A program made the translations under genes and the position numbers. The notes beneath the pieces were generated by a model. That model saw nothing but the letters and a program-made list of their open reading frames with translations. It was not told the DNA's origin and ran no database searches. DNA of 35,040 nucleotides from JALXCH01 sp964495805 (lineage in GTDB: Bacteria > Calditrichota > Calditrichia > RBG-13-44-9): the NCBI GenBank assembly GCA_964495805.1, contig CAZBWV010000083.1, forward strand, positions 1-35,040, given 5' to 3'. Each line of letters starts with the position of its first letter. The stretch's first letter is position 1. Below, piece by piece: positions 9,046 through 16,882 of this stretch.

Positions 9046-10821
9046 ATGGATACCGGCGGATTTTTTCTGGTTCAGGGTTTGATGGAACATCAGGCGTTTG
9101 GACCAGAACAGTTCAGTGAAATGCAGGTGGAATTTGGCAAGGCAGCCGAAGATTTTGCTCTGCAGGAAATTCTTCCCCGAAAAGGAGAAATTGAACAATT
9201 CAATCCCGATTTAACCCGCCAGCTTATGAAACAATGCGGCGAATTGGGGCTCCTGGGTGTGGATGTCCCGGAACAGTACGGTGGTTTGGATCTGGATAAG
9301 GTGACCTCTGCTCTGCTGGCCGAACGCATCACCCTGGGCGAAAGCGCTTCGTTTACGGTTACCTTTTCCGCCCATACTGGCATCGGAACTCTGCCCATCG
9401 TGTACTTCGGAAACGAGAAGCAGAAGGAATTCTACCTGCCTAAATTAGCCAGCGGTGAATGGATTAGTTCCTACGCACTCACCGAACCGGGCGCTGGTTC
9501 GGACGCCCTGGCCATTCGTACCATTGCCAGACTTTCGGAGGATGGTCAATACTATATTTTAAATGGGAACAAACAGTTTATCTCCAACGGTGGTTGGGCA
9601 AACCTGCTCATTACCTTCGCTAAAATTGATGGCGACAAACTCACCGCTTTTCTGATCGATCCCACTTCGGAAGGCGTGATTCGCAAAGAGGAAAAGAATA
9701 AGCTGGGATTGCATGGTTCTTCCACCTGCAATGTCATTCTGGAGAATGTGAAAGTGCCGGTGGAGAACGTGCTGGGTACCATTGGAGACGGCGCCGCGAT
9801 TGCCTTTAACAGTCTGGATATCGGGCGATTTAAATTAGGTGCATCGGTGTTAGGCGGCTGCAAAACTACCTTGCGGGAAGCCATTCCCTATGCACTGGAA
9901 CGCCGCCAGTTTGGTCAGCCAATCGCCTATTTCGATGCCATCCGGAAAAAATTTGCCGATATGCTCATCCGAACTTTTGCGCTGGAGAGTATTGTGTACG
10001 AAACCGCTCATCTACTGGATGAGTCCATTGCTACCGTTCAACCCGATTCCCCCACCTACTCCACCGATGTGGCTCACGCCATAGAGCGGTACGCCATTGA
10101 GTGCTCCGTGTGTAAAATATACGGCAGCGAAGCATTGTGGCAAAACGCCGATGATGGGCTGCAAATCTTTGGCGGGTATGGGTACATCGAGGACTATCCA
10201 ATGGCACAAATTCTCAGGGATACCCGCATCGACCGGATTTACGAAGGTACCAACGAGATTAACCGACAGATCATCACCGGCTATTTGATGAAAAAAACGC
10301 TGCTGGAAGAACTACCTCTTCGGGAAAAGATGAAGGAAACCGAAGCGGTGCTGGCGGGCGAAATGCCTCCACTTCCGGATTGGGAACTGGGTAAAGAGGA
10401 ACGCGCTGTGGAACTGGCCAAGCATCTACTGCTTATTATTTACCGATACGCGCTGACTGAGTTCGGCCAGGATTTACAGCACGAACAACAGGTGGGCGAG
10501 ATCATTAGCGATGCGGTAAGCGACATTTTCATCATGCAAACCACTCTTTCGCGCATTCGGCAGTACAACGGCCCGGATTCGCTGCGACACTATTTGCTGG
10601 CCATAGGAAAAGTGCTGGTTGCGGAAACCACTCTGCGGATGCATCAGAATGCTTACCTGGCGCTCCATCACATTCTTCCCGAAAATAACCGGAGCGAGGC
10701 ACTGAAGCAGTGGCAATATCTGGGTAATGCGATGCTGCTTTCCACCGATACCATGAAGCTGAAACAGGAGTTAGCCGAACTGCTTTACCGAACCAAAGAT
10801 TATCCGTATCATCGCATATAA
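9046..10821 (+). CDS. fadE: acyl-CoA dehydrogenase, FadE/YusJ type
   Basis: This FAD enzyme introduces the first double bond in fatty acyl-CoA during beta-oxidation. The dehydrogenase fold covers about residues 25-410. Visible landmarks are the ALTEPGAGSD FAD/substrate signature at 144-153, FGGYGY at 375-380 and the catalytic base Glu400 in the motif YEGTNEINR. A further helical C-terminal region (about 410-591) extends it beyond the usual 380 residues, as in the Bacillus FadE (YusJ) group of about 590 residues. The ATG has GGGAGG seven bases upstream. It is the first gene of a three-gene fad operon and is read with fadA 87 bases downstream. Chain-length preference cannot be judged. Confidence 0.93.
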   Translation: MDTGGFFLVQGLMEHQAFGPEQFSEMQVEFGKAAEDFALQEILPRKGEIEQFNPDLTRQLMKQCGELGLLGVDVPEQYGGLDLDKVTSALLAERITLGESASFTVTFSAHTGIGTLPIVYFGNEKQKEFYLPKLASGEWISSYALTEPGAGSDALAIRTIARLSEDGQYYILNGNKQFISNGGWANLLITFAKIDGDKLTAFLIDPTSEGVIRKEEKNKLGLHGSSTCNVILENVKVPVENVLGTIGDGAAIAFNSLDIGRFKLGASVLGGCKTTLREAIPYALERRQFGQPIAYFDAIRKKFADMLIRTFALESIVYETAHLLDESIATVQPDSPTYSTDVAHAIERYAIECSVCKIYGSEALWQNADDGLQIFGGYGYIEDYPMAQILRDTRIDRIYEGTNEINRQIITGYLMKKTLLEELPLREKMKETEAVLAGEMPPLPDWELGKEERAVELAKHLLLIIYRYALTEFGQDLQHEQQVGEIISDAVSDIFIMQTTLSRIRQYNGPDSLRHYLLAIGKVLVAETTLRMHQNAYLALHHILPENNRSEALKQWQYLGNAMLLSTDTMKLKQELAELLYRTKDYPYHRI

Positions 10822-10908
10822 AACATTTTGTATTCAAGGACGGGCAAAAATCCTACCGGATTTCTCCGGGATTGCCCCTCCACCACCTAAAAATAAGGAG
10901 ATCCACTC

Positions 10909-12048
10909 ATGAATAAAACCGAACGTTATGCAGTCATCATCGATGCGGTTCGCAGTCCCATTGGAGTAAAACGGGGACAGATGGTCGGCATGCGCGCAGA
11001 CGATTTGATGGCACAGGTACTTCGGGCACTGGTCGATCGCAATCCCCGGTTCCCTCTGGAGAAGTTAGAAGATGTGGTGATTGGATGTGCCTTTCCCGAA
11101 GCCACACAGGGTATGCTGTTAGCGCGCGCGGCTTCCATTCTGGCAGACTTTCCCGTGGAAACCGGCGCCAAAGTGGTCAACCGCTTTTGCGGTTCCTCCA
11201 TGGATGCCGTGCATCAGGTGGATTATGCCATTACCCTGAACGATGCCGAAGCAGCAATTGCTGGTGGTGTGGAAGACATGTTCACCATCCCCATGGGGGG
11301 ATTTAATCCCATGTTTCATCCGGTGCTGTACCAGAAGCAGTACTACATTGGCATGGGCGAAACTGCCGAGAATTTAGCCCGCGATCTCAACATCTCCCGT
11401 GAGGAGCAGGAAGAGTTTGCCATTGCCTCCCATCGCAAAGCCCTGGACGCCTGGGCGAACGGCCGATTTGACAATGAAGTGGTTCCGGTGGAATACAACG
11501 GTAAGAAAATTACGCGAGATGAAGGTCCCCGCGAACCGGACATTGAGAAAATTAAGAGCCTGAAACCAGCCTTTATGGCAGATGGCACTGTCACTGCTGC
11601 CACCAGCAGTCCCATTTCCATCGGAGCCTCTGCCCTACTGCTAACCAGCAACACGCTGGCAGAGGAGCTGGGTCTGAAACCGCGTGCACGGATTCTGGCC
11701 CGAGCAGTCGCCGGTGTGGACTGGACACGCATGGGAATGGGTCCTTTACCTGCAACCGAAAAAGCACTGAAACGCGCTGGCATGACTCTGGATGACATCG
11801 AAGTGATTGAACTGAACGAAGCCTTTGCTGCACAAAGCCTTTACGTAATAAAAAAAGGTGGCTGGCCGATGGAGAAAATCAATCTGAACGGCGGAGCCAT
11901 TGCTTTAGGACACCCGTTGGGCTGCTCCGGTGCCCGCATCCTGACCACCCTGCTGAACGTCATGGAACAAAGGGATGCGCATATCGGACTGGCAACCATG
12001 TGTATTGGCGCGGGACAGGGAATCGCAACCATCATCGAACGGCTGTAA
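10909..12048 (+). CDS. fadA: acetyl-CoA acyltransferase (3-ketoacyl-CoA thiolase)
   Basis: Thiolase cleaves 3-ketoacyl-CoA with CoA to give acetyl-CoA and a shortened acyl-CoA, the last step of the cycle. The nucleophile Cys94 sits in NRFCGSS, the GHPLG motif carries catalytic His335, and the second active-site Cys365 lies in MCIGAGQG near the C-terminus, with NEAFAAQ before them. The length of 379 is slightly below the usual 390. A ribosome site AAGGAG precedes the ATG. It stands between fadE and fadN; the stop is 14 bases before the fadN start. The same three-gene set makes up the fadN-fadA-fadE operon of Bacillus, in reverse order. Confidence 0.95.
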   Translation: MNKTERYAVIIDAVRSPIGVKRGQMVGMRADDLMAQVLRALVDRNPRFPLEKLEDVVIGCAFPEATQGMLLARAASILADFPVETGAKVVNRFCGSSMDAVHQVDYAITLNDAEAAIAGGVEDMFTIPMGGFNPMFHPVLYQKQYYIGMGETAENLARDLNISREEQEEFAIASHRKALDAWANGRFDNEVVPVEYNGKKITRDEGPREPDIEKIKSLKPAFMADGTVTAATSSPISIGASALLLTSNTLAEELGLKPRARILARAVAGVDWTRMGMGPLPATEKALKRAGMTLDDIEVIELNEAFAAQSLYVIKKGGWPMEKINLNGGAIALGHPLGCSGARILTTLLNVMEQRDAHIGLATMCIGAGQGIATIIERL

Positions 12049-12062
12049 AAGGAGGGTAAACC

Positions 12063-14408
12063 ATGGAACGGAAAATCGAAAAAGTCGCTGTTCTGGGCGC
12101 GGGAATTATGGGCAGCCAGATTGCCGCCCACCTGGCCAACGTGGGAATCCCCTCCCTGCTGTTTGATATGACTCAGGAACTGGCAGAGAAGGGCATTAAA
12201 GCAGCTGAAAAAGCAAAACCGGCAGCATTTTACAGTCCCCGTTACGCAGAGCGCATCACCCCGTGCAACTACGATGATCACCTTTCCCGCCTGCAGGAAG
12301 TGGATTGGGTCATCGAGGCGGTGGTGGAACGGGCGGATATCAAAACACAGCTGTTTCAGCGCATCCTGCCTGTTCTGAAACCACACGCAATTATCAGCAC
12401 CAATACATCCGGCCTATCGGTGAACGAACTGGCACAGGCCATGCCGGAAAACTTTCGCCAGCGTTTTCTGGTTACCCACTTCTTTAACCCGCCCCGATAC
12501 ATGCACTTGTTAGAAATTGTCCCCAATCGGGAAACCCTGCCGGAAGTGGTTCAGGCTATGGTAGAAATGGGCGAAAATGTCCTGGGGAAAGGCATTGTGT
12601 ATGCCAAAGACACCCCCAATTTTGTGGCGAACCGCATCGGGGTATATAGCATGATGCTGGCACTCAAGCTCACTCAGGAGATGCATCTGCGAGTGGAAGA
12701 GGTGGACGCACTGACCGGAACCATCATCGGACACCCCAAAAGTGCCACGTTCCGCACTGCAGACCTGGTAGGGCTGGATACCCTGGCGCACGTCTCCCGC
12801 ACCGCTTACGAAAAATGCCCCGATGACGAAGCAAGGGAGCTATTCAAAGTACCCGAATTACTGCAGACCATGATTGAACGGAAAATGCTGGGAGCCAAAA
12901 CGGGCAAAGGCTTTTACCAGAAAACCGAGCAGGGAATTCTCTCCCTGAACCTGGAAACACTGGAATATGAGCATCAGAAAAAGGTGCGCTTCGATGGTGT
13001 TCGATTGGCGAAAAAACGCTGGACCACCGCGGGAAAAATCCATGCCCTGTGTTACAGTGATGATGTAGCGGGCAAGTTTACCTGGGAATTGCTGGCCAAC
13101 ACGCTCATCTATGCAGCCAACCGCATCCCGGAAATTGCCGACGACCTGGTGAACATTGACCATGCCATGGAATGGGGATTTGGCTGGGAGTTAGGACCAT
13201 TTCGTACCTGGGAAGCACTGGGATTGGAGAAATCGCTGGAACGGATGGAACAGGAAGGCAAACAGGTTCCCGAATGGGTGAAAGAAATGGTTGCCGCCGG
13301 ACACACTTCCTTTTATGATCAGAAGGGAAAAGAGCTTACCTATTACGACATCCCTTCGCGGGATTTTCAACCTTTCCGGGAAAATCCCAAGGTTGTTCGT
13401 CTGAATATTCTGAAAAATCTGGGTGCGGAATTACGCAAAAACTGGAACGCCAGCTTAATCGATCTGGGTGATGGAGTGGCGCTGGTGGAATTCCACAGCA
13501 TTGTTCAACCCAATTACAATCCGTTAGATGGCGCCATTATCGATATGCTGGATGAAGCAATTGAGCACTGGAAAGACTCCGGATATAGCGCACTGGTGAT
13601 TGGTCATCAGGGACAACATTTTTCCGCTGGAGCCAACCTGGCACTGATTCTGAAGTACGCCGAGGAGAAGGACTGGAAAAAGCTGGAACAGTTGAGTAAA
13701 ACTTTTCAGGATGTTACCCAGAAAATTCGTTTTGCTCCCATTCCGGTGGTGGCAGCTCCGTTCGGGATGTGTCTGGGCGGCGGATTTGAAATGATTGGTG
13801 CCTGCGACCGACGGGTGGCTTCGGCCGAATCGTACATTGGCCTGGTGGAAGTGGGCGTTGGTGTCATTCCCGGTGCGGGAGGAAACCTGCGCTTGCTGCT
13901 AAATTTCCAGAAAGCGATGGAAAAACAGCGTCCCGGACCATTCCCACCGGTGCAAAAAGCGTTTGAGACGATTGGCTTTGCCAGAGTTTCCCGCTCAGCC
14001 AAGGAAGCTGTGGCGCTGGGTTATCTCACCCGGGAGGATAAAATTGTCATCAATCCCGACCACCTTATTTTTGAAGCCAAAGCCGAAGCCCAGCGCATGA
14101 GCAAGGGCTATCGCCCACCGGAATATCGTCGGGACATTATTCTGCCCGGCGAAGCGGGGCGCCTGGCCATTGAAGGTACGCTGAAAAACTACCGCATGTT
14201 AGGGGTTATTTCCGACCACGACTTGCTTATCGGGAAGAAGTTAGCTTACGTTCTTACTGGCGGCGATCGGGCCAATCCGGTTACGCCCGTGGACGAACAG
14301 TATCTGTTGGATATCGAACGAGAAGCTTTTGTCAGCTTGTGTGCCGAACCGAAATCCCAGGAACGGATGCGCCACATGCTTAAAACCGGAAAACCGCTGA
14401 GAAATTAG
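12063..14408 (+). CDS. fadN: 3-hydroxyacyl-CoA dehydrogenase / enoyl-CoA hydratase, FadN type
   Basis: This bifunctional enzyme hydrates enoyl-CoA and oxidises the resulting 3-hydroxyacyl-CoA with NAD. The dehydrogenase part comes first: the dinucleotide-binding GAGIMG at 12-17, catalytic His139 in THFFNPPR and its partner Glu151. The hydratase (crotonase) part is C-terminal, with the oxyanion region CLGGGFE and both glutamates expected for hydration, Glu576 and Glu596, twenty residues apart as in known hydratases. The total length (781) and the dehydrogenase-first order match Bacillus FadN (YusL), not E. coli FadB, in which the hydratase is first. AAGGAGGG before the ATG is a strong ribosome site. 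It is the last gene of the operon and is followed by a terminator. Confidence 0.94.
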   Translation: MERKIEKVAVLGAGIMGSQIAAHLANVGIPSLLFDMTQELAEKGIKAAEKAKPAAFYSPRYAERITPCNYDDHLSRLQEVDWVIEAVVERADIKTQLFQRILPVLKPHAIISTNTSGLSVNELAQAMPENFRQRFLVTHFFNPPRYMHLLEIVPNRETLPEVVQAMVEMGENVLGKGIVYAKDTPNFVANRIGVYSMMLALKLTQEMHLRVEEVDALTGTIIGHPKSATFRTADLVGLDTLAHVSRTAYEKCPDDEARELFKVPELLQTMIERKMLGAKTGKGFYQKTEQGILSLNLETLEYEHQKKVRFDGVRLAKKRWTTAGKIHALCYSDDVAGKFTWELLANTLIYAANRIPEIADDLVNIDHAMEWGFGWELGPFRTWEALGLEKSLERMEQEGKQVPEWVKEMVAAGHTSFYDQKGKELTYYDIPSRDFQPFRENPKVVRLNILKNLGAELRKNWNASLIDLGDGVALVEFHSIVQPNYNPLDGAIIDMLDEAIEHWKDSGYSALVIGHQGQHFSAGANLALILKYAEEKDWKKLEQLSKTFQDVTQKIRFAPIPVVAAPFGMCLGGGFEMIGACDRRVASAESYIGLVEVGVGVIPGAGGNLRLLLNFQKAMEKQRPGPFPPVQKAFETIGFARVSRSAKEAVALGYLTREDKIVINPDHLIFEAKAEAQRMSKGYRPPEYRRDIILPGEAGRLAIEGTLKNYRMLGVISDHDLLIGKKLAYVLTGGDRANPVTPVDEQYLLDIEREAFVSLCAEPKSQERMRHMLKTGKPLRN

Positions 14409-14440
14409 AATAGGGCTCTCAAGTAAGGTTGAAATGACGG

Positions 14441-14493
14441 ATGGGCACTTACCGGAAGAATGGATGATTCCCGGTGTCGTGCCCATTTTATTT
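14441..14493 (+). terminator. rho-independent terminator of the fad operon
   Basis: ATGGGCAC (14441-14448) pairs with GTGCCCAT (14479-14486), and an inner ACCGG (14451-14455) pairs with CCGGT (14471-14475). The stem is followed directly by ttttattt on the plus strand. It lies about 30 bases past the fadN stop, so it fits as the operon end. Confidence 0.8.
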
Positions 14494-14609
14494 GGAATTT
14501 CTTGCTCCGGGAAAAAGAGCAAACTGTGAAGGATAAAAATACACAGTTACGGGTGAGATAAACACTATTCGAAATTTTTTCGTTTTATCGCATGCCTCAT
14601 ATTTCCGTT

Positions 14610-14636
14610 GAAAAAAAGAAATCCGGCGATTCCGGC
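14610..14636 (-). terminator. weak terminator-like signal after the dipeptidase gene
   Basis: Read on the minus strand, a CCGG-aatcg-CCGG mini-hairpin (14623-14635) is followed by a long T run broken by one C. The stem is only four pairs, so this is a weak candidate for the end of the hydrolase-dipeptidase transcript. Confidence 0.3.
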
Positions 14637-14677
14637 ATCCTCACACAAATAACCCGAAACACCCAGATTCTCTCACA

Positions 14678-15919
14678 TTATTCCCCCATCTGCTCTTTCT
14701 TCTCTTTCTTCATCTCCATGGCGATTTCTTCCACCCGCTTCCAAACGCGCAGCAGGTTCTCCCCACAGATTTTACGCAGGTCTTCCCTGGTGTAGCCACG
14801 TCGGAGCAATTCGGCAATCAGATTGGGATATTTTGATACATCCTCCAGTCCCACCGGCAACCCGCTAACCCCATCAAAGTCCGAGCCCAGACCTACATGA
14901 TCGATGCCAGCAATCCGAACAGCATGATCAATATGATCGGCAACGGTGGCAACGGTCCCGTAATCCAGCGGATGTTCTTTTTTATATTGGTCAATGTACT
15001 TTCGAGCAGCGGTGTCCTGTCGGGTCAGGTGATGTTCTTTCAGATAATGGTCAATTTCCTGTCGATACTGCTCCGCTCGCTGGTTGTAATCCCTGCTGAC
15101 AAAGTAAGAACCGAAGTTGATTTGAATCACCCCACCTTTTTCCGCCAGTTTACGGATCATTTCGTCACTCATATTGCGTTCGAAGCCGGGAGTAAAATAG
15201 CGGCAGGAGGAATGGGAAGCAATCACCGGTGCACGAGAAATTTCCAGCACCTGCTCAAATGCTTCATCACTAACATGAGAGATGTCCACCATCATACCCA
15301 GACGATTCATTTCCCGCACCACCTGTTTGCCGAACGGGCTCAGGCCATGCCAATGACGTTCCGGGTCGTAGGAGGAATCACATATACGGTTCCACCTGGC
15401 ATGGGTCAGGGTAATGTAGCGGATGCCACGCTGATAGAAATGGTGCAGGTTATCCAGACTTCCTTCAATGCCTGCTCCGTTTTCCATTCCCAGGGCAATC
15501 ATTACCTTTCCCTTTCCCTGGTTACGCCGCACTTCCTGCACGGAATTCACCCGCACAAATTTGTCTGGCCAGCGTACGGCAAAGCTATCCACCATATCGA
15601 TTAATCGATTGGCCAATTCGCAAGCACCACCTTCCTGCTGCAACCGTGCAGGAATGTAAATGGCGAAAAAAGCGACATCCAATCCGCCTTCTCGGGCTCT
15701 GGGATAATCGAAGTGCCCTTTATCCGAGCGGACAGAAATATCATCGTGGTGGTGCCAAACCCGGTACGGTACATCCAGATGGGTATCGATAAGGAGTAGT
15801 TGATGTGCTAAATTCACCGCCTGGTGCTGAAGTTCTTCCGGGGTCCGTGATTTCTCCCGGGTGCAACTTCCCACCAACAGTACCAAAAAGGTGAAAAAGA
15901 GAAGCAAGAACGGTTTCAT
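14678..15919 (-). CDS. membrane dipeptidase, peptidase family M19, lipoprotein
   Basis: M19 enzymes are binuclear zinc hydrolases that cleave dipeptides, often with a D-residue. The 413-residue product starts with a lipoprotein signal (MKPFLLLFF... with lipidated Cys19 in LVGSC), so it is probably anchored in the cell envelope. The expected metal ligands are all present: HLD at His47/Asp49, the bridging Glu in GMENG, His in DISHVSDE, His in IASHSS, and the Asp in GLGSDFDG. I place the start at the ATG at 15919, after GGTGGGG, since the upstream option is a TTG. It follows the alpha/beta hydrolase gene after 39 bases. A role in peptide nutrition or recycling of wall peptides is likely; the true substrate is unknown. 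Confidence 0.9.
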   Translation of the reverse strand: MKPFLLLFFTFLVLLVGSCTREKSRTPEELQHQAVNLAHQLLLIDTHLDVPYRVWHHHDDISVRSDKGHFDYPRAREGGLDVAFFAIYIPARLQQEGGACELANRLIDMVDSFAVRWPDKFVRVNSVQEVRRNQGKGKVMIALGMENGAGIEGSLDNLHHFYQRGIRYITLTHARWNRICDSSYDPERHWHGLSPFGKQVVREMNRLGMMVDISHVSDEAFEQVLEISRAPVIASHSSCRYFTPGFERNMSDEMIRKLAEKGGVIQINFGSYFVSRDYNQRAEQYRQEIDHYLKEHHLTRQDTAARKYIDQYKKEHPLDYGTVATVADHIDHAVRIAGIDHVGLGSDFDGVSGLPVGLEDVSKYPNLIAELLRRGYTREDLRKICGENLLRVWKRVEEIAMEMKKEKKEQMGE

Positions 15920-15958
15920 TATTTTCCCCACCTGCAATGGATAAGGGTAACTGCATGA

Positions 15959-16753
15959 CTAATACGCTTCTAATAGTTTTTTCAGGTAAAGATGTAAAAT
16001 ATCGTTGAATTCATGGGGTTTTTCCAGATTGGACAGGTGCGCAGAATTACGTATGATGGACAAATCGCCGATGGGCAGGGCATTTACCATGGCTCGCGCT
16101 TCGTCCAGGGGAATCAGTTCATCCTTTTCCCCGGCGATGACCAACACGGGAAAATCCATCTGACCCAGCAAGTCCATGGAATCGGGTCGATCTGCCATAG
16201 CTCGCATGGCATGGATAATCCCGGTCACGGTGGATTCTTTCATGATGCTGTACACCTGTTCCACCAGTTCCGGCTGTTTCTCTCTGGTTTCCGGAGTAAA
16301 AAATTTAGTGATCAGCGAATCAAACAGTTGGGTTGCATCGCCGGTTTTGCGCAATTCTTCAATCGTCTCAAGTCGTGCTCGACGCCCCTCTTCGGTATCG
16401 GCAGAAGCGCGGGTATTGGCCAGCACCAGTCCGGCAAATATTTCCGGATGATGACGATACAGGGACAGGGCAACGTATCCCCCCATGCTCACTCCCACGA
16501 AAACAGCTTTTTCGATGTTCATTTCCTCCAGTGCCTGAAGCGCTGGTTTTCCATAATCGTAAATGGTAGGCTGCTCAGTAAATTCTTTCGATTCACCGAA
16601 ACCGGGATAATCGTATGTAAAATAGCAGCCGGATACACTTTCCACCAGTTCCATCTGCGGCTGCCACATTTTGTAGTTTAACGGAAAAGCATGTAAAAAT
16701 ACTACGGGAATGCCATAAAAGCGAAATTTGAACTGAATGCCGTTGTACTTCAT
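15959..16753 (-). CDS. alpha/beta-hydrolase fold protein
   Basis: This 264-residue soluble protein has the whole catalytic layout of the fold: the oxyanion-side HAFPLN near residue 21, the nucleophile elbow GVSMGG with Ser89, an acid at Asp211 in AGEKDELIP, and His239 in NSAHLSNLEKP. Sequence style is that of small-molecule esterases or lactonases (3-oxoadipate enol-lactonase-like), but such proteins cannot be assigned a substrate by eye. AGGAGGG lies eight bases before the ATG. It is followed by the M19 dipeptidase and preceded, after 129 bases, by the STAND-like gene on the same strand. Confidence 0.85.
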   Translation of the reverse strand: MKYNGIQFKFRFYGIPVVFLHAFPLNYKMWQPQMELVESVSGCYFTYDYPGFGESKEFTEQPTIYDYGKPALQALEEMNIEKAVFVGVSMGGYVALSLYRHHPEIFAGLVLANTRASADTEEGRRARLETIEELRKTGDATQLFDSLITKFFTPETREKQPELVEQVYSIMKESTVTGIIHAMRAMADRPDSMDLLGQMDFPVLVIAGEKDELIPLDEARAMVNALPIGDLSIIRNSAHLSNLEKPHEFNDILHLYLKKLLEAY

Positions 16754-16882
16754 GGTAATTACCCTCCTGGTTGTTGAGTTCGAAAAGTGAAAAAATGTAT
16801 CGATGCATAAAATAATTCAAGAAATATTCTCCGGTGATTATTCGCTACCGCAAAAAATTTCTCACCAGACATTTCCGTTGAC

